This document shows, piece by piece, positions 5,668 through 12,086 of a DNA stretch of 34,330 nt. The notes beneath the pieces are model-generated. The model ran no database searches. It had not been told where the DNA came from and saw only the letters and a list, made by a program, of their open reading frames with translations. Within the stretch, counting starts at the first letter, position 1. Each line of letters starts with the position of its first letter. The position numbers were made by a program, and so were the translations under genes. Source of the stretch: a virus. The stretch covers positions 1-34,330 of the IMG/VR virus record IMGVR_UViG_3300044987_000826. The stretch is one strand, 5' to 3'.

Positions 5668-5952
5668 ATGACAATTACCCTAATCACATCAAAAACCAGA
5701 GCCATCCACATCTTTGAATCTGGACAAGGCTATTACCAAGCAGAACTATTTGAACCAACAGAGAAAATGTATTCAGACCAAACTGGAGTGCGTTTAACTT
5801 TCCCCGATTGGATGGATGCAGAGGCTATTGCTTTACTCATGTTTCATACTGGAGTAAGCTATGGCCTTACAGATGGCATCAGACTTTACAACCCTAGCTA
5901 TACACCTACTAAAAAAAAGATTGACGATGTTATGGGCCTCGCCCATGATTAA
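5668..5952 (+). CDS. Hypothetical early protein, 94 aa
   Basis: Begins MTITLITSKTRAIHIFES and contains FPDWMDAEAIALLMFHTGVSYGLTDG. No signal peptide or recognised domain is seen. It is followed by the terminator at 5971-6001, so it may form a short early transcript with the micro membrane protein. Confidence 0.6.
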   Translation: MTITLITSKTRAIHIFESGQGYYQAELFEPTEKMYSDQTGVRLTFPDWMDAEAIALLMFHTGVSYGLTDGIRLYNPSYTPTKKKIDDVMGLAHD

Positions 5953-5970
5953 TGGCAAGCAATAGGTTAA

Positions 5971-6001
5971 CCCCGATGTTTCTACATTGGGGGCATTTTT
6001 T
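5971..6001 (+). terminator. Rightward intrinsic terminator
   Basis: CCCCGATGT pairs with ACATTGGGG over 9 bases (one G-U), loop TTCT, then six T at 5996-6001. It divides the first two early genes from the main replication block, which would need read-through or its own promoter. Confidence 0.8.
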
Positions 6002-6022
6002 AACTACCCTTAAATTCACCAC

Positions 6023-6304
6023 ATGAAAACCACTTACCCCACACACCCAATGCGTGATTTTAACGAATGGATCACAGCAGTACACAATTATTTTAGAATG
6101 ACAGCAGCAGAGTATGTCCGTAACAAGTACATTAGACAGTTTACTCCTTTTCGTATCGAACCAGATGGCCAAGCCTACTACATTGTAGATGATGAGAAAA
6201 TACCAGCTAAGGAGTTTGAACGCAAGTTCCCCCTCCCATTATTTGTAAATAAAAATGATGAGAATCCTAACTCAATGGGAGCAATGTTTGCAGAAACAGT
6301 TTAA
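6023..6304 (+). CDS. Hypothetical early protein, 93 aa
   Basis: Begins MKTTYPTHPMRDFNEWI and is soluble, with an aromatic-rich mixed fold; PDGQAYYIVDDEKIPAKEFERKFPLPLF is its most distinctive stretch (only the beginning and end shown here as markers). It lies directly after the terminator and 19 bases before the recombination-type gene. Function unknown. Confidence 0.6.
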   Translation: MKTTYPTHPMRDFNEWITAVHNYFRMTAAEYVRNKYIRQFTPFRIEPDGQAYYIVDDEKIPAKEFERKFPLPLFVNKNDENPNSMGAMFAETV

Positions 6305-6323
6305 CTTTATAAAAAACCACATC

Positions 6324-7007
6324 ATGTCAAACGATTTAATTACCTATGATTTAGCTAAGCCAGCACAATCGCTGCAACTAGCCTCCGAACTAAAAAGATT
6401 TGTAAAAGAGCAAAAACTTACTGTCAACATTAAGGGCAAAGAGTATCCTTTAGTCGAGTCTTGGCAGTGGGCAGGAGCCCAGTTAGGCTTGTATCCCCAG
6501 CTTAATTACATCTCTAATCACTCTACCGAAACCGAGATTAAATACTTGGCAGAGGTTAGTATTTGCAAATGGGGCACTAATGAGGTCATCTCTAAAGGAG
6601 TGGCTATTTGCTCTAACAAAGAGGGCAATAAGAGGCAATGGGATGAGTATGCTATCCTATCGATGGCTCAGACTAGGGCTACCGGCAAGGCCTTTAGGAA
6701 CTTAATTTCTTGGCTTATGAAGGCTGCTGGTTTTGAGGCTACACCTGCCGAGGAGATGGACTTTAACAAGATAGTCGAGGACACCCCCACCAATGATGAG
6801 AAGTTTATCTTACTTAATTTGATAGGGCATACTGATTTGAGTGATGATGAGGCTGTCTTGGCTCAAGAGGCTATCACTAACTGCCCAGACTACAAGACCT
6901 ACCAAAAGCTCCAGCACCGTTTAGAGGCTCGTAGAAAGCCGATTGACCAGATAGTCAACCCCTCACAAAAAGATATAAATAAACACCTTAAAAAGACAGT
7001 AAAATGA
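6324..7007 (+). CDS. Putative recombination protein (conserved phage type)
   Basis: A 227-residue protein. The core contains SWQWAGAQLGLYPQL, a beta segment, then AILSMAQTRATGKAFRNL and MKAAGFEATPAEEMD. The helix with repeated basic residues after Q-T-R-A resembles the helix of Rad52/ERF-like single-strand annealing proteins, and proteins with this S-M-A-Q-T-R-A pattern occur next to SSB-like genes in phages. The ATG at 6324 is preferred to an upstream in-frame one at 6255 because that would extend into the previous gene. Its end overlaps the next ATG as ATGA. Family assignment is tentative; it could be another nucleic-acid-binding protein. Confidence 0.45.
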   Translation: MSNDLITYDLAKPAQSLQLASELKRFVKEQKLTVNIKGKEYPLVESWQWAGAQLGLYPQLNYISNHSTETEIKYLAEVSICKWGTNEVISKGVAICSNKEGNKRQWDEYAILSMAQTRATGKAFRNLISWLMKAAGFEATPAEEMDFNKIVEDTPTNDEKFILLNLIGHTDLSDDEAVLAQEAITNCPDYKTYQKLQHRLEARRKPIDQIVNPSQKDINKHLKKTVK

Positions 7008-7474
7008 GAATAGTTACCACAACCGATTTAAGCCTATTTGAGACTACCAAAGCCGAAAGGCAGGACTTTGCTCAAAGTGTCATAAATAGCCTAAAAGAGG
7101 GGCTTATAGACCCCTTAAAGGTGCATCTGCAAGTAAAATGCTTAGAGGACATCGTAAAGCAGCTAACTACCCATCCAGAATACAAAGATTTAACCCTAGA
7201 GGAAGCCAATAAGCATGGCAAGTCTTTTGAGTTACACAATGCTAAATTTGAGATTAAAGAAGCTGGGGTTAAGTACGACTACTCTAATTGTGGCGATCCG
7301 GTTTATAATGCTCTGGCTGAAAAGTTAGCAGAATTAGAAAAAGAGATTAAAGAACGCCAAGCCTTTCTAAAGGCTGTAAAGCCCGGCACAGAAATTTTGG
7401 TAGAGGATGAGGTCGTTATCCTTTACCCCCCAGTTAAGACATCCACAACATCTATAACCGTAAATCTAAAGTAA
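7004..7474 (+). CDS. Conserved hypothetical with C-terminal coiled coil
   Basis: A 156-residue protein with a helical N-terminal half, VKYDYSNCGDPVYNAL in the middle, then a charged helix (ALAEKLAELEKEIKERQAFL) and a beta tail EVVILYPPVKTSTTSITV. I recognise this arrangement as a common Bacteroidota-phage gene beside recombination genes. No enzymatic motif is visible. It is coupled to 6324-7007 by an ATGA overlap and is one base from the SSB-like gene, so a role in the same recombination step is reasonable. Confidence 0.6.
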   Translation: MRIVTTTDLSLFETTKAERQDFAQSVINSLKEGLIDPLKVHLQVKCLEDIVKQLTTHPEYKDLTLEEANKHGKSFELHNAKFEIKEAGVKYDYSNCGDPVYNALAEKLAELEKEIKERQAFLKAVKPGTEILVEDEVVILYPPVKTSTTSITVNLK

Positions 7475-7475
7475 A

Positions 7476-7775
7476 ATGAGCTACAAAATGGCAGCCGCAA
7501 TCAGTCAAAAGCAACTTGACAAAAAGTTTCCACAAGGGATTAGGGTATTCGCACCAAGAGAAAATGCCCCCTCGTTTGTAAAAGGTCAAATCATCATCAC
7601 CCCCAATGACTTATTCCAATGGCTTAAAGACAATCCAGACCTCTTAACGGATTATCAAGGTAACAAGCAGCTAAAGATTAGCATCTTGGAACGCAAAGAT
7701 GGTGGCGGTTGGAATACCGTAGTTGACACTTACAAACCCCAAAGCAATGGACCAGATAAGGACCTCCCTTTCTAA
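7476..7775 (+). CDS. SSB-like protein with DLPF tail
   Basis: A 99-residue protein with a beta-rich core (GQIIITPNDLFQWL, LKISILERKDGGGWNTVVDTY), then a proline/serine linker and the C-terminus GPDKDLPF. The last residues copy the acidic tip (DDDIPF in E. coli SSB) through which single-strand DNA binding proteins recruit partners. The core is shorter than an ordinary OB-fold SSB and I do not see the complete family pattern, so it may be a functional analogue. Its neighbours (recombination-type gene, NinG) fit an ssDNA-binding role. Confidence 0.55.
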   Translation: MSYKMAAAISQKQLDKKFPQGIRVFAPRENAPSFVKGQIIITPNDLFQWLKDNPDLLTDYQGNKQLKISILERKDGGGWNTVVDTYKPQSNGPDKDLPF

Positions 7776-7776
7776 A

Positions 7777-8112
7777 ATGCAGGCCTACTTAGAGACCCCT
7801 ATTGGACATGAACCAAATCAGCTTTTAGAACGGATTGAGTATCTACTAATAATGGTTGCTAAGTCAGGTCAGCTACTTGCAGAGGCTAAGTTAGCCCAAG
7901 ACCAGATAATTAACCAAGGATTGCTGCAAGCTATGGAGCAAGGATTGGACAAAAAACTAAGCCCATCCCTTATCACTAAGTTTGTAAATACGAATGCCAA
8001 AGAGGTTAACTATTTAGTCAACTGGGCTGACAGGGTCAATGCATCTGCCACCCATCAATTAGATGCCATCAGAACCATTGTATCGTATCGTAAAGCCGAA
8101 ATGAATCTATGA
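7777..8112 (+). CDS. Hypothetical helical protein, 111 aa
   Basis: Starts MQAYLETPIGHEPNQLLERI and continues as a long all-helical protein. The ATG at 7777 lies one base past the upstream stop; in-frame starts at 7723 and 7747 would overlap the SSB-like gene. Its end overlaps the NinG ATG (ATGA). No function is recognisable. Confidence 0.6.
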   Translation: MQAYLETPIGHEPNQLLERIEYLLIMVAKSGQLLAEAKLAQDQIINQGLLQAMEQGLDKKLSPSLITKFVNTNAKEVNYLVNWADRVNASATHQLDAIRTIVSYRKAEMNL

Positions 8113-8528
8113 GAAAGGTTACCTTACCACGACTGACAGAGAAAGCCCAAAAGGTCTTTAATGCTTATATCAGGCAAAGAGATTCTAAAGACGGATATTT
8201 CACCTGTATCAGTTGCTTTAAGACTTTGCCAGTAGAATCCATGAATGCCGGACACTATGTACCAGTCAAGGGCGGATCATTTCTTAGGTTTCATGAGGAC
8301 AATGTCAACGGAGAATGTCAACGATGCAACGGCTTTGATGAGTTTCACCTTATCGGTTATCGCAAGCACCTACTCTTAAAGATTGGCAAGAAAAGGGTAG
8401 AGTGGCTAGAAAATAACCGAAACAAGGTCCACAAATGGAATCGGGCAGACCTAGAGGATATCATTACTCTTTACACCACACTACTAAAAACCGCAAAAGA
8501 TGGAACTAGTAACCACCTACCGTTTTAA
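8109..8528 (+). CDS. ninG: NinG/Rap-like recombination protein
   Basis: A 139-residue protein with the NinG layout: FTCISC (first cysteine pair), then NAGHYVPVKGGSFLRFHEDN, then VNGECQRCNGFDEFHLIGY (second cysteine pair). NinG (Rap) of lambda is a structure-specific endonuclease that cleaves recombination branch points. The four cysteines probably hold a zinc ion and the AGHYVP...RF.EDN core resembles an HNH-type active site. Its place next to SSB-like and annealing-like genes supports a role in recombination. Confidence 0.85.
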   Translation: MRKVTLPRLTEKAQKVFNAYIRQRDSKDGYFTCISCFKTLPVESMNAGHYVPVKGGSFLRFHEDNVNGECQRCNGFDEFHLIGYRKHLLLKIGKKRVEWLENNRNKVHKWNRADLEDIITLYTTLLKTAKDGTSNHLPF

Positions 8529-8754
8529 GTGGAACGGACAATACATAGGGATATTAAGTAAAAATAACCCAACCATCCGGACCACTTTATTTCCCCAGCA
8601 TGCAATCCACCACACAGAAGATGAGCTTGCTTGGGTATGCGAGAAACTATCGAGACATGGTTTTGATTACACTTACGAAAAACTTACCCATTTTTATTCA
8701 CCCATAAAAAACCACAGACATGACACAAACAGAAAGAATCTTGATTTATCTTAA
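8500..8754 (+). CDS. Hypothetical protein, 84 aa
   Basis: Begins MELVTTYRFKWNGQYIGILS. It overlaps the end of NinG by 29 bases and the start of the HTH gene by 35. The middle part (HAIHHTEDELAWVCEKLSRHGFDYTYEKL) looks like a real small globular protein. The overlaps at both ends lower confidence in its exact limits. Confidence 0.5.
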   Translation: MELVTTYRFKWNGQYIGILSKNNPTIRTTLFPQHAIHHTEDELAWVCEKLSRHGFDYTYEKLTHFYSPIKNHRHDTNRKNLDLS

Positions 8755-8926
8755 ATCAGGCAAGCAGATTACCGCCATTGATGCCTTAAACAAGTTTGGC
8801 TGTTTTAGATTAGCGGCTAGGATTGCTGACCTTAGAAACCAAGGGCACACTATCTGGACCAATTACATTACTAAAGACAATAAAACCTTTGCAGCTTACA
8901 AACTTGGTAGTAATGGAAACAAATAA
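8720..8926 (+). CDS. Helix-turn-helix protein (HTH_39-like)
   Basis: A 68-residue protein: MTQTERILIYLKSGKQITAI, then DALNKFGCFRLAARIADLRNQGHTI and a short beta wing. The F-G-C-x-R-L-x-A-R-I-x-D-L-R pattern matches the small winged-helix domain called HTH_39 that many phages carry. It may regulate phage genes or act in replication. Its last bases overlap the methyltransferase start by 14 bases. Confidence 0.75.
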   Translation: MTQTERILIYLKSGKQITAIDALNKFGCFRLAARIADLRNQGHTIWTNYITKDNKTFAAYKLGSNGNK

Positions 8927-9860
8927 AATTTATCATGAACCATGTCTTGATACATTAAAGAGAATGCCAGATAATTTTATTGATTGTGTAATAACAAGTC
9001 CTCCATATTGGCAATTAAGAGATTATGGCTATCCCGAACAATGGGGTTTAGAACCTACATTTCAAGAATATCTTGACCATTTATGGCAATTAATGGATGA
9101 GATTTATAGAGTATTAAAAAATAATGGGACTGTTTGGGTTAATTTAGGTGATACATACGCAAGGGGTAGTAGAGCAAAAAAAGCTAGTAACAATCAAACC
9201 CTTAGAAGTAATCACGAACATTTAATTGAACCTAATACAAAGCCAGATTATGAAGGATTAGACAAATGTTTATTATTAATACCACATAGATTCGCTATTG
9301 GTTGTATTGATAGAGGCTGGATTATTCGCAATGATATTATTTGGGCAAAAAGAAATGGAATGCCAGAATCTGTAACAGATAGATTTACTAAAAAGCACGA
9401 ATACATATTTTTTATGGTTAAACAAGAAAAATATTATTTTGATTTAGATCCTATTAGAGATAAACATAAATGGGCTAATGACAAAAGAAATGATGGTAAT
9501 AGGCACGAATACTCTAATGATGTTAAATCACAAGATAATAAATGGTTAGCCACTAACGCAGTATCATTCAATGAAAAAGGTAAAAATCCTGGCTCTGTTT
9601 CTGATTTTTGGGATATAACTACAAAAGGAAGCACAAATGAACATTATGCAGCATATAATGATGAGTTAATTAAAAAACCAATATTAGCAGGATGCCCAGA
9701 ACATGGTATTATTTATGATCCGTTTATGGGTACAGGAAGCACAGCCGAAGCAGCATTAAGGGCAAATAGACAATTTATAGGAAGCGAAATGAGTGCTAAA
9801 TATTGTCAGATAGCTAACAATAGACTTGAACCTTATCTAAAACAGAAAACTTTATTTTAA
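8913..9860 (+). CDS. DNA methyltransferase, beta class (N4-cytosine or N6-adenine)
   Basis: A 315-residue enzyme with motif IV TSPPYWQLRDYGY at residues 28-33 and beyond, and the SAM motif DPFMGTGSTAEAAL near 269-282. Motif IV comes before motif I, which defines the beta group; S-P-P-Y is more common in N4-cytosine enzymes. No restriction enzyme is nearby, so it is a solitary methyltransferase, probably protecting the phage DNA. The ATG at 8913 gives the conserved beginning. The gene is clearly more A/T-rich than its neighbours (hand counts: 17 and 14 G/C in the 60-base lines at 9361 and 9421, against 24 in the line at 10021), which suggests recent acquisition. Confidence 0.85.
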   Translation: METNKIYHEPCLDTLKRMPDNFIDCVITSPPYWQLRDYGYPEQWGLEPTFQEYLDHLWQLMDEIYRVLKNNGTVWVNLGDTYARGSRAKKASNNQTLRSNHEHLIEPNTKPDYEGLDKCLLLIPHRFAIGCIDRGWIIRNDIIWAKRNGMPESVTDRFTKKHEYIFFMVKQEKYYFDLDPIRDKHKWANDKRNDGNRHEYSNDVKSQDNKWLATNAVSFNEKGKNPGSVSDFWDITTKGSTNEHYAAYNDELIKKPILAGCPEHGIIYDPFMGTGSTAEAALRANRQFIGSEMSAKYCQIANNRLEPYLKQKTLF

Positions 9861-10285
9861 TGAACACAAGAGAGCAAGCGATTCAGCTAGTCCAAGCAGC
9901 ATGTGATTTTTACGGAATAACCTTACAACAGCTTCAAAGCCTAAGAGGCCGTAATCACTTTAAGATATGTAAGGATCAAAATGGCAATGTTGTTAGGATA
10001 GCTGAGATTAGAATGGCTTTATCTTACTTTATCTATCGTCATTGTCCAATGAAGCTAACCGAGATAGCCCCATTAGTAGGATATAAGGACCATTCGACTA
10101 TGAGCACCTACCGCCAAAGGATTGAGCATTACATAGAAACAGAGGACCCAAAATTTTTTCCTTACTATTTGAAAGTCATTGACTTAGCTAGTGATTTGGA
10201 GATATCTATGCGGTTGACAAGGGTCCGGTCTTATAAGGAAATCATGTTTTTAGACCATTTAGGCAAAATAAATTTGGCAGTTTAA
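9860..10285 (+). CDS. DnaA C-terminal-domain-like DNA-binding protein
   Basis: A 141-residue protein. The segment ALSYFIYRHCPMKLTEIAPL followed by VGYKDHSTMSTYRQRIEHY reproduces the DNA-binding helix-turn-helix of DnaA domain IV, including the D-H-S-T signature that reads the DnaA box. The AAA+ ATPase domain is missing, so it is a DnaA-box-type binder, not a full initiator. It probably acts in phage replication initiation or in regulating the host origin. It overlaps the methyltransferase by TAATG. Confidence 0.75.
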   Translation: MNTREQAIQLVQAACDFYGITLQQLQSLRGRNHFKICKDQNGNVVRIAEIRMALSYFIYRHCPMKLTEIAPLVGYKDHSTMSTYRQRIEHYIETEDPKFFPYYLKVIDLASDLEISMRLTRVRSYKEIMFLDHLGKINLAV

Positions 10286-10304
10286 TTATTTTTTCGTATA
10301 TTTG
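10273..10304 (+). promoter_or_regulatory. Near-consensus Bacteroidota promoter
   Basis: TTTG at 10273-10276, 20 bases, then TATATTTG at 10297-10304; both elements match the Bacteroidota -33/-7 consensus exactly. The start site should be near 10308-10310. This is the best promoter in the window and overlaps the end of the DnaA-C-like gene. Confidence 0.75.
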
Positions 10305-10306
10305 CC

Positions 10307-10438
10307 ATGACAAAGAATCGCCAGAGAAATCTGCTTTGTTTTAATGAGATATTACTAACCTGTTGGGGTGCGGCTGCGATTGCCAATCCTCAGCAGGTTT
10401 TTTATTTAGCAACATTAACGACCATGATGGCCTTGTAG
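10307..10438 (+). CDS. Alternative 43-residue ORF over the small RNA
   Basis: The ORF begins MTKNRQRNLLCFNEILLTCW and continues with a moderately hydrophobic stretch (GAAAIANPQQVFYLATLTTM). Its ATG begins two bases after the -7 box, so its mRNA would be leaderless or start inside the codon, and a strong terminator sits within it. I think the RNA explanation is better; the ORF is listed because it cannot be excluded. Confidence 0.2.
   Translation: MTKNRQRNLLCFNEILLTCWGAAAIANPQQVFYLATLTTMMAL
10309..10403 (+). ncRNA. Candidate phage small RNA, about 95 nt
   Basis: Starting at the predicted start site, the sequence folds into a first hairpin at 10310-10339: ACAAAG with CTTTGT, a 6-base bulge, then CAGA-GAAA-TCTG. 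After an A/T-rich linker comes the terminator hairpin. A promoter, two hairpins and a T-run in 130 bases is the structure of an independent small RNA gene. It matches no RNA family that I know. Alternatives are an attenuated leader for the gene at 10712, or the 43-residue ORF at 10307. Confidence 0.5.
10357..10403 (+). terminator. Rightward intrinsic terminator with 12-bp stem
   Basis: AACCTGTTGGGG at 10357-10368 pairs with CCTCAGCAGGTT at 10388-10399 through 12 pairs (two G-U), followed by T to 10403. The 19-base loop contains a further GGC/GCC pairing. It would stop transcripts from the replication block and the promoter at 10273. Confidence 0.75.
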
Positions 10439-10680
10439 GTAGATAGTGGTCCAGAAGTCGGGTTGGTAGGTTCAAATAGAGCTGAGATTGTCCCCGATAG
10501 TTGCAAAAATAATAGTTCTATAAGGTATTGGCTTAGTGATTAAAGAGAGAGTGTCCGACTGCATCTTGCCTAAGTGGTGCAGATAATACTGGGGGTCCGC
10601 CCGATTGTGGGTTCATTAAGATTGCGATAGGATCGGCATAATCCGAACGACTACAATACTGAAATGAATTATTAAAATAA
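10402..10680 (-). pseudogene. Possible frameshifted coding remnant
   Basis: On the minus strand three frames in turn read like protein. About 10680-10533 encodes SDYADPIAILMNPQSGGPPV then LSAPLRQDAV. About 10560-10472 encodes TLSLITKPIPYRTIIFATIG. About 10500-10402 encodes ISALFEPTNPTSG, then PLSTYKAIMVVNVAK and a stop. Dropping one G from each of two G runs joins all three into one frame. Codons in each piece favour a purine in position one. It has no visible start codon and opposes the surrounding genes. The rightward strand also reads partly open in one frame, so this may be an accident of composition. Confidence 0.25.
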
Positions 10681-10693
10681 AAAAAGGAATAAC

Positions 10694-10706
10694 ACCCTTA
10701 TAGGGT
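10694..10706. promoter_or_regulatory. Small inverted repeat just upstream of the 10712 gene
   Basis: ACCCT-TAT-AGGGT, a 5-bp inverted repeat ending five bases before the ATG. It could be an operator or an RNA hairpin controlling translation. The stretch 10439-10693 otherwise shows only the possible remnant above and an A-rich run at 10674-10685. Confidence 0.3.
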
Positions 10707-10711
10707 ATATT

Positions 10712-11257
10712 ATGTCTTTTCGTTTAAGTAAACAATCTATGAAAAGTATAGAAGCTAGAGCAGCAGACTTTAAGAGAGCAATAGAACCCTTTGCCTTTAC
10801 AGAGCAAATGAAACAAGAGTTTTACGACTATTGGTCAGAGCCTAATAAGTCGAATACCAAGATGAGGTTTGAACAAGAGACAACCTGGGACCTCGGTAGG
10901 AGACTAGCCAGATGGGCTAACAATAACAAGGATAGGCATAACCTACAAAAGACTCCTACTGGTTACAGACCTATACAAGAGGCTAAAGTGCCAGAGACAG
11001 ACTTAGAGAAGCTAGACTATGACTTGATGATGTATAAGTTAAACTTTGAGAAAGTACCCTTTAACCAAATGGATAAGTGGTACGACTATCTAAAGTCAAA
11101 TAAGATGCTTAAACGATTTGGCAAAGATGATATTGATATCCTTAGAGCTGCCTATGGGGATGATAACCAAAAGTGCCGATGTGCCTGTGTGCAATGGACC
11201 TTTGACTGGTTGATCATGCTAGGCAGAAACTTTACATGGCTTAAATCTCAACTATGA
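10712..11257 (+). CDS. Conserved phage protein, possibly replication-related
   Basis: A 181-residue protein starting MSFRLSKQSMKSIEARAADF. The section EFYDYWSEPNKSNTKMRFEQ followed by ETTWDLGRRLARWANN is a pattern I have seen in phage proteins near replication genes, where F-x-x-Y-W-x-E-x-N resembles the DnaT/DnaD-like region of primosome or helicase-loading proteins. The C-terminal part has CRCACVQWTF, and is rich in cysteine and aromatics. The function is unproven; it lies beyond the sRNA region and is coupled to the next micro-ORF by ATGA. Confidence 0.5.
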   Translation: MSFRLSKQSMKSIEARAADFKRAIEPFAFTEQMKQEFYDYWSEPNKSNTKMRFEQETTWDLGRRLARWANNNKDRHNLQKTPTGYRPIQEAKVPETDLEKLDYDLMMYKLNFEKVPFNQMDKWYDYLKSNKMLKRFGKDDIDILRAAYGDDNQKCRCACVQWTFDWLIMLGRNFTWLKSQL

Positions 11258-11355
11258 TAGAATCTGGATTATTAGTACTAACCGCCTTTATCTCAGGCAT
11301 AATCATTGGCTATGCAGTCGCCTATGTACGATATACGGAAGATGATTGCCTTTGA
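11254..11355 (+). CDS. 33-residue single-pass membrane protein
   Basis: Starts MIESGLLVLTAFISGIIIGY and continues AVAYVRYTEDDCL. One strongly hydrophobic helix is followed by a short charged tail. ATG and the upstream TGA overlap (ATGA). Its last 44 bases overlap the next gene in a different frame. The membrane segment is clear and the overlap argues for deliberate coupling, but nothing shows its role. Confidence 0.45.
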   Translation: MIESGLLVLTAFISGIIIGYAVAYVRYTEDDCL

Positions 11356-11641
11356 GGTTCTACAACCAGCCCTAAAAGCTGCTAAAGAATCTGAGACAAC
11401 CTTTGAAGCCTTGATTAATCTAGGCACCACTAGCCGAGTTATTAATGAGTGTCTATTAGACTGCTATTTGGGTCTTACAAGGCTAGAGGACTTGCCTAAG
11501 TCAGAGAAATTAGACCTTTGGAACTATGCAAAAGAAAAGTGGCCTAATGCCACTAAAGAGGAACTAAAGGACAAATGCCTTTATATTTACATTATTGGCA
11601 ACCTATTTCAGCTCCACCAATCTGAACCCCATCTGCCATAA
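11312..11641 (+). CDS. Hypothetical protein, 109 aa
   Basis: Starts MQSPMYDIRKMIAFEVLQPA and is all-helical, with RVINECLLDCYLGLTRLEDL in the middle. The ATG at 11312 is the first ATG in frame (an upstream TTG at 11306 is also possible); later ATGs at 11324 and 11342 would remove the overlap with the membrane peptide. It is the last rightward gene and its stop lies within the opposite gene ending at 11603. Confidence 0.55.
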   Translation: MQSPMYDIRKMIAFEVLQPALKAAKESETTFEALINLGTTSRVINECLLDCYLGLTRLEDLPKSEKLDLWNYAKEKWPNATKEELKDKCLYIYIIGNLFQLHQSEPHLP

Positions 11642-11863
11642 GAATCGGGCAGTCTTAGATGACTCCTTTCGGACTTTGGTCTCTGACCAGTTAGGGTGTT
11701 TTAGGTGAAAGTGCTCATGTAGTAAATAAAGCAGATATCTGTATCCAGTTAAAGTCGGGTCAATGCTAATCTTATTATCGGCCATCCATGCAATCCCCCA
11801 GGCCTGCTCTCTGCCTAACTTACGATGCTCTACTGTATGAGGATTGGTAATCTTAGGAGCCAT
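11603..11863 (-). CDS. Small putative zinc metallopeptidase-like protein
   Basis: An 86-residue protein with SIDPTLTGYRYLLYLLHEHF then HLKHPNWSETKV: HEHFH fits the HExxH zinc-binding motif, with a further histidine three residues on. The C-terminus TARFLWQMGFRL matches a family of short phage proteins with the same HExxH and a final L-W-x-x-G-x-R. These may be metalloproteases or metal-binding proteins; activity is not certain. Its 3' end overlaps the convergent rightward gene by 39 bases. Confidence 0.65.
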   Translation of the reverse strand: MAPKITNPHTVEHRKLGREQAWGIAWMADNKISIDPTLTGYRYLLYLLHEHFHLKHPNWSETKVRKESSKTARFLWQMGFRLVELK

Positions 11864-12086
11864 AGCAGCCCCCTTCGTAAATTTCGTAAAGTGCCTGATG
11901 GGTAATATGTAAAGCCAGCTTACGGATATGCCTAATCATGGTGGCCTCATCATCAGATAATAAGGCTAAGTCAATGTCCTCTATGACACCCATAGCTTGC
12001 GCACAAGCCTGGATATCATCATGAGGGGTCGGATCAAATGTTAGTAGTCCGTCTTGATCCGTGGTATTCCTTTCTTGCGGCTCCAT
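11853..12086 (-). CDS. Hypothetical acidic protein, 77 aa
   Basis: Begins MEPQERNTTDQDGLLTFDPT and has a long helical part, IRKLALHITHQALYEIYEGG. It overlaps 12041-12235 by 46 bases and the metallopeptidase-like gene by 11. Nothing else is recognisable. Confidence 0.45.
   Translation of the reverse strand: MEPQERNTTDQDGLLTFDPTPHDDIQACAQAMGVIEDIDLALLSDDEATMIRHIRKLALHITHQALYEIYEGGCYGS

Noticed and set aside
10430-10660. A tRNA or tRNA-like gene in the gap (GGTTCAAAT, GGGTTCATT)
   Set aside because: The GTTCAA-like loops are not flanked by complementary 5-bp stems and no acceptor stem or anticodon arm can be drawn.
10300-10700. Template repeat of a diversity-generating retroelement
   Set aside because: No reverse transcriptase or matching variable repeat appears in the window.
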